Shown: positions 1-8,664 of the stretch, piece by piece
How the letters are laid out: each line of letters begins with the position of its first letter
Numbering within the stretch: position 1 is the stretch's first letter
Assembly (NCBI RefSeq): GCF_040438645.1
Contig: NZ_CP159253.1
Span: forward strand, 4,323,501 to 4,387,500
Source: Mesorhizobium sp. WSM2240
Lineage (GTDB): Bacteria > Pseudomonadota > Alphaproteobacteria > Rhizobiales > Rhizobiaceae
Length of the DNA stretch: 64,000 bases
Direction: 5' to 3'
Program-made: the position numbers and the translations under genes
The notes under the pieces: model-generated
Database searches by the model: none
Told to the model about the DNA's origin: nothing
Seen by the model: only the letters and a program-made list of their open reading frames with translations

Positions 1-810
1 ACGGGCGCGAAGCTGATCACCGGCGGCGAAGACGGCAAGATTTTCGCCACCGGCCCGGACGGCGAGACGACGGCCCTCGCCGAGGCCGGCAGGAAATGGA
101 TCACCAGCATCGCCGCAGGCCCGCAAGGCGCGATAGCCTTCGCCACCGGCAAGACCGCGACGGTTCGGTTCGCCGACGGGCGCACGAAGGAATTCGTCCA
201 TCCGCGCTCGGTCGAGGGCCTGGCTTTCGCGCCCAAGGGCATGCGCTTCGGCGTTGCCCGCTATAATGGCGCGACGCTGCATTTTCCGGCTACCGAGGGC
301 AAGCCGGTCGAACTCGAATGGGCAGGCGCCCATACGGGTATTACCTTCTCGCCCGACGGCAATTTCGTCGTCACGACGATGCAGGAAAACGCCCTGCACG
401 GCTGGAAGCTTGCCGACGGCAAGCACATGCGCATGACCGGCTATCCCGCCAAGGTCAAAAGCCTGTCGTGGAGCGCCAGGGGCAAATGGCTGGCGAGTTC
501 GGGCGCGCCTGCGGCTATCGTCTGGCCGTTTTCTGGCAAGGACGGCCCGATGGGAAAGGCGCCGCTGGAACTCGGCACGCGCGGCAACTCGATGGTCACC
601 TGCGTCGCCTGCCATCCAAGCGAAGAGATCGTCGCCATCGGCTACCACGATGGCATGATTATCGCCGCGCGGTTCGCCGACGCCAAGGAGGTGCTGCTGC
701 GCCGCCCCGGCAAGGGTGCAGTGACCTCGATGATGTGGGACGAGGACGAGCGGCGCATCGCCTTCGGCAGCGAAGCCGGCGATTGCGGCGTCATCGACAT
801 CACTGGTTGA
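1..810 (+). CDS. WD40 repeat protein, 5' end outside window
   Basis: The reading frame is open from the first base to the TGA at 808-810, so the start lies upstream of the window. The 269 visible residues contain recurring beta-propeller blades: segments such as GITFSPDGNFVVTTMQ, KSLSWSARGKWLASSG and TSMMWDEDERRIAFGS follow the WD40 pattern of a hydrophobic strand, a turn and a small-residue strand. About six blades can be seen, with no enzymatic motif. WD40 propellers are protein-interaction scaffolds; the partner cannot be told from this sequence. Base 241 is an internal ATG and not the likely start, because the blade pattern continues upstream of it. Similar WD40 proteins occur in many rhizobia as uncharacterised cytoplasmic proteins. 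Confidence 0.8.
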   Translation, partial: TGAKLITGGEDGKIFATGPDGETTALAEAGRKWITSIAAGPQGAIAFATGKTATVRFADGRTKEFVHPRSVEGLAFAPKGMRFGVARYNGATLHFPATEGKPVELEWAGAHTGITFSPDGNFVVTTMQENALHGWKLADGKHMRMTGYPAKVKSLSWSARGKWLASSGAPAAIVWPFSGKDGPMGKAPLELGTRGNSMVTCVACHPSEEIVAIGYHDGMIIAARFADAKEVLLRRPGKGAVTSMMWDEDERRIAFGSEAGDCGVIDITG

Positions 811-849
811 GAAGAAGCAGGTTAAGGCATCTTCCCCGGAGCGCTGGGT

Positions 850-1296
850 TCACTCGACCCCGCAGGAAACCTTGCCGGTATGGGTGACCGTGCTGCCCTG
901 CCCGTTATTGCCGCCGCCATCGTAAGCCGTATAGGTGTAGGTGCCGTTGTACTCGATGTCGTCCCCGGCTGCCTTTGTCAGGATGGTGATTTCGACCGAT
1001 CCGAAAATCTCCGTATCGCGCTCGCGATAGAGCACCATGTTCAGGTCCTCGCCGTGGGACCAGTATTGCGGTAGATGCGCGCCGTCGAACGATATCTTGC
1101 GAAGGTCTTCACCGATTGTGGCATCGTCGACTTCCGACGAAGCGCGGAAATCGAAGACCGGAAACCCCATTCCGCGCGTCACGCCGCTCTGGATGTTGAT
1201 CTTGACCGGTCCGCCGACATTGTCGCACCACAGCCCGCCGGATGCGTGGACCGGCCCCGCCGCAACAAGCGCGGCGGCCAGAATGACGAAGCGCAT
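850..1296 (-). CDS. small secreted protein, function unknown
   Basis: This 148-residue protein begins with a clear signal peptide: MRFVILAAALVAAGPVHASG has a positive n-region, a hydrophobic core and an AxA-like cleavage site near residue 19. The mature part has only two cysteines, in LWCDN near its N-terminus and in the C-terminal SCGVE, which could form one disulphide in the periplasm. It is rich in Gly, Asp and Thr and looks like a small beta-rich domain. A purine-rich stretch (AAAGGGGGATC) precedes the ATG at 1296 at suitable distance. It converges on the WD40 gene and is divergent from the aminotransferase gene. I do not recognise the family. Confidence 0.65.
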   Translation of the reverse strand: MRFVILAAALVAAGPVHASGGLWCDNVGGPVKINIQSGVTRGMGFPVFDFRASSEVDDATIGEDLRKISFDGAHLPQYWSHGEDLNMVLYRERDTEIFGSVEITILTKAAGDDIEYNGTYTYTAYDGGGNNGQGSTVTHTGKVSCGVE

Positions 1297-1436
1297 GTGA
1301 TCCCCCTTTCGCGCATGGACGCACTATAGACAGCGCGGCTGCCGCGAGGAGTCAACCGGCTGCGGGGGCGGTCCAGCCGCGCTGAGTTGCCTTCCGGGCC
1401 GGCGATTGGCTAGACAGGCGACAACAGGGGGCGATC

Positions 1437-2810
1437 TTGGACGAAACATCGGCGATCAAGGGTGGCATTTCGCTCGCGCGCATCTCCGCGCTGCGTGAAA
1501 GTCAGGCCGCCATCTTCGGAAAGGCGCGGCCGAAGACCTCGGCCGCGATCGGCAAGGGCATGGCCGGCTTCCTGGGCGGCGTGCCGATGCACTGGATGAA
1601 TGACTGGCCGACGCCGTTTCCGATCCTGGTCGACAGAGCCGAAGGCGCGACGATCACGGACGTCGACGGCAACCAGTTGGACGATTTCTGCCTCGGAGAC
1701 ACCGGCTCGATGTTCGGCCATTCGCCGAAGCCTGTGGCCCGCGCCATCCGCCGCCAGAGCCGGCGCGGCCTGACCTACATGCTGCCTTCCGCGGATGCTC
1801 TGGCGATCGGACCGCTGCTCGCCGAGCGTTTCGGCCTGCCGCATTGGCAGATAGCCACGACAGCGAGCGACGCCAATCGCTTTGCGCTGAGGGTGGCACG
1901 CGCCGTCACCGGCCGGGCGAAGATCCTGGTCTTCAACGGCTGCTATCATGGCGCGGTCGACGAGACCTTCGTCCGGCTTGAGGCCGGCAGGGCGGTCAAC
2001 AAGCCGGGCTTGGCCGGCGAGTTCCGCGACCTGACGCAAGCGACGAAGGTCGTCGAGTTCAACGACGTCGAGGCGCTGGAGCAGGCACTCGCCGACAAAG
2101 ATGTCGCCTGCGTCATCACCGAGCCGGTGCTGACCAATTCATGCATGGTCCTGCCCGAGCCCGGTTTTCACGACGCGTTGCGCAGGCTCACGCGCGGGAC
2201 GGGAACGTTGCTGCTCATCGACGAGACGCACACCATTTCCACGGGTCCCGGCGGCTACACGCGCCGTCACGGTCTCGAGCCGGACCTGTTCGTGCTCGGC
2301 AAGCCGGTCGCGGGCGGCGTTCCGGCCAGCATATGGGGCATGAGCGAGGACGTCGCCGCACGCTATGCAGCCTATAGTCGCGAGAAGGAGCCCGGCTATT
2401 CCGGCATTGGCACCACGCTTTCGGCCAATCCGCTGCAATTCGCCGCCATGCGCGCCACGCTGGAAGAGGTGATGACCGAGGCGAACTATGCCCACATGGA
2501 AGGGCTCGCCGCGCGGCTGGAACGCGGTCTGGCGGCGGCGATTGCCGAATGCGCCCTGCCCTGGCACGTCATGCGGGTCGGCGCCCGCGTCGAATTCATC
2601 TGCGCGCCCGGCCCGCTTCGGAACGGCGCCGAGGCATATTCCGCCCATGCGCCCGAACTGGAGGCGGCGATCCATGTGGCGCTGGTCAATCGCGGCTGCC
2701 TGATCGCGCCCTTCCACAATATGATGCTGGTCTCGCCCGCGACGACGAAGCGCCAGGTCGACCGGCTGATCGCGGCATTCGGCGATATTGCCGCCGAACT
2801 CGCGGCGTGA
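1437..2810 (+). CDS. class III PLP-dependent aminotransferase (glutamate-1-semialdehyde aminomutase-like)
   Basis: The 457-residue product is a fold-type I, class III aminotransferase. It shows the PLP-phosphate region NGCYHGAVDET near residue 165, the PLP-binding Asp in LLIDETHT near 263, and the Schiff-base lysine in VLGKPVAGG near 286. The GKPVAGG form and the weak resemblance to HemL suggest an aminotransferase acting on an amino acid or diamine rather than true HemL, which rhizobia encode elsewhere. The start is TTG at 1437, preceded by AGGGGGCGATC; no ATG lies in a better place before the conserved body. It is followed after 32 bp by a glutamine-synthetase-like ligase, a pairing seen in polyamine or amino-acid-derived amine catabolism. 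Substrate is not determined. Confidence 0.8.
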   Translation: MDETSAIKGGISLARISALRESQAAIFGKARPKTSAAIGKGMAGFLGGVPMHWMNDWPTPFPILVDRAEGATITDVDGNQLDDFCLGDTGSMFGHSPKPVARAIRRQSRRGLTYMLPSADALAIGPLLAERFGLPHWQIATTASDANRFALRVARAVTGRAKILVFNGCYHGAVDETFVRLEAGRAVNKPGLAGEFRDLTQATKVVEFNDVEALEQALADKDVACVITEPVLTNSCMVLPEPGFHDALRRLTRGTGTLLLIDETHTISTGPGGYTRRHGLEPDLFVLGKPVAGGVPASIWGMSEDVAARYAAYSREKEPGYSGIGTTLSANPLQFAAMRATLEEVMTEANYAHMEGLAARLERGLAAAIAECALPWHVMRVGARVEFICAPGPLRNGAEAYSAHAPELEAAIHVALVNRGCLIAPFHNMMLVSPATTKRQVDRLIAAFGDIAAELAA

Positions 2811-2842
2811 GACAAGCCCCTTCCAGGCAACAGAGCAGCACT

Positions 2843-4228
2843 ATGCACTCCCCATCAGGATCGACCGTCGAAGAAGCCAGCACGTTCCTCGACCAGCACC
2901 CCGAAATCGAAGCCTTCGACATCGTGCTGACCGACGCCAACGGCGTTGGCCGCGGCAAGATCATCCGCCGCCACGAGCTTGCCGCCATCTATGAGGGCGG
3001 CCGGCACATGCCGATCTCGATACTCGGCCTCGACATCACCGGCGAGGATGTCCACGAGACCGGCCTGATCTGGGATTCCGGCGACGGCGACCTGCGCGCA
3101 TGGCCTATTCCGGGCACGCTGAAGCCACTCTACGGCACCAGCCCCGCGCGCGGCCAGGTGCTGATGTCGATGTACCATCTCGACGGTTCGCCGATGACTT
3201 CCGATCCGCGCCACGCAATGGCCCGGCAGGTGCGGAAGCTGGCGGAAAGGGGCCTGCATCCGGCCGGCGCCTTCGAGCTCGAATTCTTCCTGCTCGCCAA
3301 CGAGCGCGACGCGGAAGGCCGCGTCCAGCCGGCGGGTGCGGTGCTCGACGGGCGCAGGAGCGGCAAGACCGAGGTCTATTCCGTCGACCATCTGCACGGG
3401 ATGGAACCGCTGTTTTCCGACATTTACGCCGCCGCCAAGGCTCAAGGGATTCCCGCCGAGACGGTGATCTCGGAATACGCTCCGGGCCAATACGAACTGA
3501 CGCTGCACTACCGCAAGGACATCATGCAGGCGGCCGACGACCTCGTCATGCTGAAGCGGCTGGTGCGCGCGGCGGCGCGTAGGCACGGCGTCACCGCCTG
3601 CTTCATGGCCAAGCCGATCGAGAAATATGCCGGCTCCGGCATGCACCTCCACGTCTCGATGCTCGACGATGCCGGCCGCAACATCTATTCCGAAGCCAGG
3701 GAAGGCGAATGGGCGCCGGAGCTGCTGCATTCGCTCGGCGGCCTTTCAGCGACGATGCCCGAATCCATGCTGGTGTTCGCCCCGCACGCCAACTCCTGGC
3801 GGCGCTTCGTGGCGCAGTCCTACGCGCCGATCGCGCCGACCTGGGGCGTCAACAACCGTTCGGTGGCGCTGCGCGTGCCGGCCGGCGACGTGAAGAACCG
3901 CCGCATCGAGCACCGCCCGGCAGGCGTCGACACCAATGCTTATCTGGTTGCCGCGACCGTGCTCGCCGGGATCTCCAAGGGACTGGACGAAAAGCTCGAT
4001 CCCGGACCGGAGACGACCGGCAACGGCTACGAGAACGCGCCGAAGCTGGACAGTGCGCCGGGTGACTGGCGCTCGGCCATCGAAGCCGCGACGGCATCCG
4101 AATTCCTGAAGGAAGCGCTCGGACCCGACCTCCACCGCACCTTCACCGCGATCAAGCATGCCGAGTACCTTCGCGTGGCCCGAACGGTGAGCGAACTGGA
4201 TTACCACCTCTACCTGCACGAGGTTTAG
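2843..4228 (+). CDS. glutamine synthetase family protein, gamma-glutamylpolyamine synthetase-like
   Basis: The 461-residue product has the complete glutamine synthetase catalytic fold. Visible are the N-terminal beta-grasp (residues 15-110), the Glu metal ligands in FELEFFL and in SEYAPGQYEL, the nucleotide and metal region GSGMHLHVS, and the substrate Arg motif NNRSVALRVP with KNRRIEHRPAG. It is shorter than and diverged from GlnA (no adenylylation loop), and resembles PuuA-type enzymes, which join glutamate to putrescine or other amines using ATP. The frame is open upstream to 2549, but the ATG at 2843 lies just after the aminotransferase stop and matches the family start. The adjacent aminotransferase suggests a shared amine-degradation role, which is inference. 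Confidence 0.82.
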   Translation: MHSPSGSTVEEASTFLDQHPEIEAFDIVLTDANGVGRGKIIRRHELAAIYEGGRHMPISILGLDITGEDVHETGLIWDSGDGDLRAWPIPGTLKPLYGTSPARGQVLMSMYHLDGSPMTSDPRHAMARQVRKLAERGLHPAGAFELEFFLLANERDAEGRVQPAGAVLDGRRSGKTEVYSVDHLHGMEPLFSDIYAAAKAQGIPAETVISEYAPGQYELTLHYRKDIMQAADDLVMLKRLVRAAARRHGVTACFMAKPIEKYAGSGMHLHVSMLDDAGRNIYSEAREGEWAPELLHSLGGLSATMPESMLVFAPHANSWRRFVAQSYAPIAPTWGVNNRSVALRVPAGDVKNRRIEHRPAGVDTNAYLVAATVLAGISKGLDEKLDPGPETTGNGYENAPKLDSAPGDWRSAIEAATASEFLKEALGPDLHRTFTAIKHAEYLRVARTVSELDYHLYLHEV

Positions 4229-4237
4229 GCGGAATAA

Positions 4238-4317
4238 GGGGACAGTTTACTTTTTACCTCTTTCGCGACATCGACGCAGCCGCTGCCTTCCGGGGGGTAA
4301 GAAAGTAAACTGTCCCC
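4238..4317. repeat. REP-like inverted repeat, copy 1
   Basis: Two 16-bp arms, GGGGACAGTTTACTTT at 4238-4253 and its exact reverse complement at 4302-4317, enclose about 48 bp. A second copy with the same arms but a different interior lies at 7270-7347. Both sit between genes. The arms resemble the GGGGACAG-type ends of REP or RAYT-mobilised elements; no transposase is nearby. Confidence 0.8.
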
Positions 4318-4383
4318 GGCGGGTCCCACATTCCCGGAACCTCCTCCAGCCCCGCTCATTCCTGCAATGTGCGAGGTGAAGAG

Positions 4384-5076
4384 ATGATTGCGAGAACATC
4401 TGCCGAACCGGTCCCGCGCAGCGCGAAGGCGGAGATCAGGCACTGGCCGGAGCCCAAGCCGACGGATGAGGGCGAAGGCGGCGATGCCGCCTCGATCGAC
4501 GAGTTGCGAGAAATCGCCGACGGCTGCCGCCGCTGTCCATTATGGCGCGATGCGACGCAGACTGTGTTTGGCGAAGGCCGGCAGCAGGCAAGGGTGGTAT
4601 TCGTCGGCGAGCAGCCCGGCGACCAGGAAGATCTTGCCGGCAAACCGTTCGTTGGCCCGGCGGGCAGGGTCTTCGACCAGATCCTGGCGGAGGCCGATCT
4701 CGACCGCACGATCACCTACGTCACCAATGCGGTAAAACATTTCAAGTTCGAGAAGCGCGGCAAGCGGCGCATCCACTCCAAGCCGAATGCCGGCGAGATT
4801 CGCGCCTGCCGCTGGTGGCTGGACAATGAGCTGCGGCTGATCCAGCCCGATCTGGTAGTGGCGCTAGGCGCGACGGCGGCGCAGTCGCTGCTTGGAAAGC
4901 CGGTCCCGATAACCAAAATGCGCGGCGACCTCGTGCAACGCGAGGACGGCCTGCGCATTTTCGTGACCATCCACCCGTCATTCATCCTGCGCCTTCGCGA
5001 GCGGGTCGACAAGGAAGCCGAACGCGCGCGGTTCCTGGCCGATATGAAGGCGGTGAAGAAGCTGATGGCGGCGTAG
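4384..5076 (+). CDS. udgX: UdgX-type uracil-DNA glycosylase
   Basis: The 230-residue product belongs to the uracil-DNA glycosylase superfamily. Motif A is GEQPGDQEDLAGKPFVGPAG and motif B is IHPSFILRL. Between them lies KRRIH (residues 127-131 from the ATG at 4384, bases 4762-4776). The KRRIH loop is the hallmark of UdgX, in which the histidine attacks the abasic C1' and leaves the protein covalently joined to uracil-containing DNA. Cysteines in CRRCPLW and ACRWW fit the iron-sulphur site of family 4 and UdgX enzymes. The frame opens at GTG 4369, but the ATG at 4384 follows GAGGTGAAGAG and is the better start. It stands alone between two repeats, so expression context is unclear. Confidence 0.9.
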   Translation: MIARTSAEPVPRSAKAEIRHWPEPKPTDEGEGGDAASIDELREIADGCRRCPLWRDATQTVFGEGRQQARVVFVGEQPGDQEDLAGKPFVGPAGRVFDQILAEADLDRTITYVTNAVKHFKFEKRGKRRIHSKPNAGEIRACRWWLDNELRLIQPDLVVALGATAAQSLLGKPVPITKMRGDLVQREDGLRIFVTIHPSFILRLRERVDKEAERARFLADMKAVKKLMAA

Positions 5077-5090
5077 CGCCTGCGCCGCCA

Positions 5091-5370
5091 GTGCGTCCTT
5101 CGAGGCTCGCTGCGCTCGCACCTCAGGATGAGGAAGGTTTTCACTATCTCCGCTTTGCTGACACGAAAGCGCGTGAAGTAAAGGGGCATTCGCGCAACTT
5201 CCCTCATCCTGAGGTGCGAGCCCGCAGAGTGTTGGCGATCGGAGCGAGACCATCGGCGGGCGAGCCTCGAAGGACGCACCCTGCGGGTCCTCGTCCTGAG
5301 GTGCGACCCTGAGCGTGAGCCGCGGAGCGGCGAGCAGTCGAAGGGGAGCCTCGAAGGAGGCACACCCCTC
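5091..5370. repeat. mosaic of interspersed palindromic repeats
   Basis: This intergenic block of about 300 bp holds no credible gene. The left arm has GTGCGTCCTTCGAGGCTCGC (5091-5110) followed by CCTCAGGATGAGG (5121-5133). The right arm has CCTCATCCTGAGG (5202-5214) and GCGAGCCTCGAAGGACGCAC (5260-5279), so the whole forms a long hairpin. A third, partial unit (GTCCTGAGGTGCGACC, then GAGCCTCGAAGGAGGCAC) follows to about 5365. Similar units lie at 36153-36252 and, more diverged, at 50127-50299. Such mosaics are typical of rhizobial chromosomes and may end transcription between the converging genes. Confidence 0.8.
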
Positions 5371-5384
5371 GGAATTCCAGCGAG

Positions 5385-6650
5385 CTATCTCACCAAAATT
5401 GCCCTGAGATCATTCACATTCGTCCCCGTCGGCCCCGGCACAAACAGATCGCCAACCGCGTTGAACGCCGTCCAGGCATTGTTGCCGGCGAGCATCGCCT
5501 TGGCATCCACGCCGGCGGCGCGCATACGGGCGACGCTCGAACCGTCGGCAAACGCGCCGGCATTGTCTTCCGAGCCGTCTATCCCGTCGGTATCCGCGGC
5601 AAGCGCATGGATGGCGGAGATGCCGTCGAGGCCGAGCGCGAAGGCAAGCAAAAATTCGCTGTTGCGGCCGCCCTTGCCTTTCGCCCGCAGCGTCACGGTG
5701 GTCTCACCGCCGGAAAGCACGAGCACCGGCTTCCTGAACGGCCGGTCGCGGGTTGCGATCTCGCGCGCGATCGCCGCATGCACAGAGCCTACGTCGCGCG
5801 CCTCGCCTTCGATCGAATCGGACAGGATGACGGCTTCCACGCCCTGCTTTCTCGCCTCGGCAGCGGCGGCTTCGAGCGAGACGGCGGCCGAGGCGATGAC
5901 ATGGACTTCGTTGCGCGCAAAGCGCGCATCGTCCGGACGGGGCGCGTCCGCGGCTTGCGAGTTGAGATGCGCCATCACAGCATCCGGCAGCTTCATGCCG
6001 TAGGCGGCGACGATGGCGAGCGCATCGGCGCGGCTCGCGGCGTCCGGAATGGTCGGGCCGGAGGCGACCAGCGCCGGATTGTCGCCGGGAATGTCCGACA
6101 CCACCAGCGAAACCACACGCGCCGGCCAGGCGGCGGCGGCAAGGCGCCCGCCCTTGATCGTCGAGACGTGCTTGCGCACCGTATTCATCGCCGCAATCGG
6201 TGCGCCGGAGGCGAGCAGCGCCTTGTTGACGGCGATCTCGTCACTGAGCGTCAGCGTCCCTGCCGGCGACGGCAGCAGCGCCGAGCCGCCGCCTGAAATC
6301 AGCGCGACGACCAGATCGTCGAGAGTCAGTCCGCCGACGGTTTCGTGTAGGATTTTTGAGGCTTCGAGCCCGGCGGCATCCGGGACGGGATGCGCCGATT
6401 CCAGCACGCGAATGCGCACGCATCTCGCGGCGTAGCCGTAGCGGGTAACCACCACGCCTTCCAGCGGCCCCTCCCAGGCTTTCTCGAACGCCGCCGCCAT
6501 CTGCGCGGAACCTTTGCCGGCGCCGATCACGATCGTTCGGCCCTTGGGCCTTTCCGGCAGATGTTTGCGGATTGTCAGTTCAGGATCGGCCGCGGCGACG
6601 GCCGCGTTGAAGACGGCGGTTAGGAGCTCTTTCGGGTCGATATCCGTCAT
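5385..6650 (-). CDS. glycerate 2-kinase (MOFRL family)
   Basis: The 421-residue product is a MOFRL-type glycerate kinase, the family often labelled GckA or TtuD/hydroxypyruvate reductase. It carries the N-terminal DUF4147 region with GAGKGSAQMAAAFE and LISGGGSALLPSP, and the C-terminal MOFRL region with VLSGGETTVTLRAKGKGGRNSEFLLAFA, ADTDGIDGSEDNAGAF and GPTGTNVNDL. It phosphorylates D-glycerate to 2-phosphoglycerate in the serine/glyoxylate route. The ATG at 6650 is preceded by TTGGGATGAC; upstream in-frame ATGs up to 6677 are less likely. Glyoxylate made by the purine-degradation genes next door could be converted to glycerate and feed this kinase, which is inference from proximity. Confidence 0.88.
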   Translation of the reverse strand: MTDIDPKELLTAVFNAAVAAADPELTIRKHLPERPKGRTIVIGAGKGSAQMAAAFEKAWEGPLEGVVVTRYGYAARCVRIRVLESAHPVPDAAGLEASKILHETVGGLTLDDLVVALISGGGSALLPSPAGTLTLSDEIAVNKALLASGAPIAAMNTVRKHVSTIKGGRLAAAAWPARVVSLVVSDIPGDNPALVASGPTIPDAASRADALAIVAAYGMKLPDAVMAHLNSQAADAPRPDDARFARNEVHVIASAAVSLEAAAAEARKQGVEAVILSDSIEGEARDVGSVHAAIAREIATRDRPFRKPVLVLSGGETTVTLRAKGKGGRNSEFLLAFALGLDGISAIHALAADTDGIDGSEDNAGAFADGSSVARMRAAGVDAKAMLAGNNAWTAFNAVGDLFVPGPTGTNVNDLRAILVR

Positions 6651-6715
6651 GTCATCCCAACCGATCATCCAGGTCATATTGGTATCCGGCGGCGTCCCGC
6701 CTCAGGATATGCGGA

Positions 6716-7222
6716 TCAATTCGCCGCGACAGCCGTCAGTGCCAGTTTTTCGCGATCCCGCCCCAGATGGTCGCAGAGCGCGTCCACGATGATGCCGTGA
6801 TCCTGCCTCTGCGGCAGGCCGGACACGGCGATGACGCCGATGATGCCGGCGCCCTTGACGCGGATCGGAAAGCCGCCGCCGGCCAGCACGAACTCGGAGG
6901 CTGAAAGTCCGTAGCGCTCCGCGAACAGGGCGTTTTCGCCACCCTGCTCGAGCATCATCCGATAGGTGCTCTTGAGGAACATCTTGACGACGTTGCGCTT
7001 GCGCCGCGCCCAGTCGGCATTGGAACCTGTCGAGCCCGGCAGCGCGGCATAGAAAAGCGGCCGGTCCCAAAGCTGGATATCGATGATGATCGGGAAATTC
7101 TCCGCCAGCGCACGGTCGCGCAGCGCCGACCCGATCTCGAATGCAGTCGCCTCGTCGAAACCCGCGAACACCAACTCGGCTTCCTGGATCCTGATCTTAT
7201 CGATATCGTCGGCGATGCTCAT
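6716..7222 (-). CDS. UPF0303 / heme-degrading-domain (GlcG/HbpS-like) protein
   Basis: The 168-residue product matches the UPF0303 family within the GlcG/HbpS superfamily: SALRDRALAENFPIIIDIQLWDRPLFYAALPGS near residues 32-64, the RRKRNVVKMFLKST segment, and the glycine-rich LAGGGFPIRVKGAGIIGVIAVSGLPQRQDHGIIVDAL near 112-150, which is the conserved core of the fold. Members are small cytoplasmic proteins of unclear role; some relatives bind heme or corrinoids. It reads in the same direction as the glycerate kinase 65 bp downstream and may be co-transcribed. It lies beside guaD, separated by a REP-like repeat. The function cannot be assigned from sequence. Confidence 0.78.
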   Translation of the reverse strand: MSIADDIDKIRIQEAELVFAGFDEATAFEIGSALRDRALAENFPIIIDIQLWDRPLFYAALPGSTGSNADWARRKRNVVKMFLKSTYRMMLEQGGENALFAERYGLSASEFVLAGGGFPIRVKGAGIIGVIAVSGLPQRQDHGIIVDALCDHLGRDREKLALTAVAAN

Positions 7223-7269
7223 GTTATTCCCTTTACGTCAGCAGCGACGAACCGATCGTTGGGCGCTGG

Positions 7270-7347
7270 GGGGACAGTTTACTTTCTTTCCGCCGAAAGG
7301 CTTGCCGCTGGCAAGATCGCGCCGGCGGAAAAAAGTAAACTGTCCCC
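7270..7347. repeat. REP-like inverted repeat, copy 2
   Basis: Arms GGGGACAGTTTACTTT (7270-7285) and its exact reverse complement (7332-7347) match copy 1 at 4238-4317. The interior contains its own GC-rich hairpin around CCGCCGAAAGG and is unrelated to the interior of copy 1. It ends 4 bp from the guaD stop. Confidence 0.8.
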
Positions 7348-7350
7348 GCC

Positions 7351-8664
7351 CTATGAAGCCATGACGCTCTTTGCCGGCCTGCCCGCGACATAGACCTCGC
7401 GCACTGCGCGGTCGTCGCCGAGCGTCTGCAGCAGGAAAAGCTCCTCGGCCAGCGTCTCGGCTGTTTCCATGCGAAGCCGCATGCCGGGGGTGGCGTGGCT
7501 GTCGAGCACGACGATGTCGCCGTCGGTTCCGGCCTCCAGCGTGCCGACCTTCTCGGCGATCGACAGCGCCTCGGCGTTTCCCAGCGTCATCTGCCAGAAC
7601 GAGGCGAGCGGATTGATCTTCTCGCCGTTCAGCGCAATGACCTTGTAGCCCTCGTCCATGGTGCGCAGCATCGAATAATTGGTGCCGCCGCCGACATCCG
7701 TCGCGGTCGCGATCCGAAGCGGGTTTCCCCGCCGGCGGTAGCGCTGGTAGTCGAACAGGCCCGAACCCAGGAACAGGTTCGAGGTCGGGCAGAACACCGC
7801 CACAGAACCGGTCGCCGACAGCGCGTCGGCCTCGCGCTCCGACAGATGGATGCAATGGCCGAACAGGCTCTTCTTCCCGAGCAGGCCGTAGTGCTCGTAG
7901 ATGTCGGTATAGTCCTTCGACCACGGATAGAGTTCCTGCGTGAACGCGATCTCGGCGTGGTTTTCTGAGAGATGCGTCTGCATGTGCAGGTTCGGATGCT
8001 CGCGGCAGAGCGCGCCGGCCATCTCCATCTGTTCGGGCGAAGAGGTGATCGCGAAGCGCGGCGTGATGGCGTAATGCTGCCGTCCCTTGCCGTGCCACTC
8101 GGCAATCAGCGCCTTCGTGTCGTCATAGCCCGATTGCGGCGTGTCGAGCACGCCTTCCGGCGCATTGCGGTCCATCAGCACCTTGCCCGCGACGTTGAGC
8201 ATGTCGCGCGCATGGCTCTCCTCGAAGAAAACCTCCGCCGATTGCCTGTGCACCGAGCAATAGGCGGCGACCGTGGTGGTGCCGTGGCGGACCAGCTCGT
8301 CGAGAAACAGCCGCGCGATGCGCCGCCCATGCTGGGCGTCGCGGAATTTCGTCTCCTCCGGAAAAGTGTATTTGTTCAGCCAGTCGAGCAGTTCGGCGCC
8401 GTAGGACGCGATGACCTGCATCTGCGGAAAATGCGCATGCGCGTCAATGAAGCCGGGCAAAAGAAGATGCGGCCGGTGGTCGATCTTTTTTTCCCCCTCG
8501 CCGGCCTGGCTTGCGACATCCGCATAAGGCCCGGTCGCGACAATCCGGCCATCGCGAAGCAGCAGCCCGCCATCTTCCTCATAGCGATAGGCGCGGTGGT
8601 CGTCGGCCGAATGCGGCCAGCGCAGGAAGGTAAGCGTGCGGCCGCGGAGGAGGAGGTCAGTCAT
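7351..8664 (-). CDS. guaD: guanine deaminase
   Basis: The 437-residue product is an amidohydrolase-superfamily guanine deaminase, converting guanine to xanthine with release of ammonia. Zinc ligands are visible in LPGFIDAHAHFPQ (HxH), QTHLSENHAE and GHCIHLSERE, and the final Asp in ATDVGGGTNYSMLRTMDE. The TTTVAAYCSVH segment is characteristic of GuaD. The start chosen is the ATG at 8662-8664 (MTDLLLRG), 14 codons inside the longest frame, as this matches the usual beginning of the metal-independent beta-sandwich. It overlaps the end of puuD by 8 bp, so the two are translationally coupled and guanine salvage feeds directly into urate breakdown. Confidence 0.95.
   Translation of the reverse strand: MTDLLLRGRTLTFLRWPHSADDHRAYRYEEDGGLLLRDGRIVATGPYADVASQAGEGEKKIDHRPHLLLPGFIDAHAHFPQMQVIASYGAELLDWLNKYTFPEETKFRDAQHGRRIARLFLDELVRHGTTTVAAYCSVHRQSAEVFFEESHARDMLNVAGKVLMDRNAPEGVLDTPQSGYDDTKALIAEWHGKGRQHYAITPRFAITSSPEQMEMAGALCREHPNLHMQTHLSENHAEIAFTQELYPWSKDYTDIYEHYGLLGKKSLFGHCIHLSEREADALSATGSVAVFCPTSNLFLGSGLFDYQRYRRRGNPLRIATATDVGGGTNYSMLRTMDEGYKVIALNGEKINPLASFWQMTLGNAEALSIAEKVGTLEAGTDGDIVVLDSHATPGMRLRMETAETLAEELFLLQTLGDDRAVREVYVAGRPAKSVMAS

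Noticed and set aside
2549..2842. Upstream extension of the glutamine-synthetase-like gene
   Set aside because: It overlaps the aminotransferase gene in another frame; the ATG at 2843 matches the family start.
5091..5370. Possible CRISPR array
   Set aside because: The units are in alternating orientation and irregularly spaced, with no constant spacer length; they are palindromic mosaics. No CRISPR array was seen in the window.
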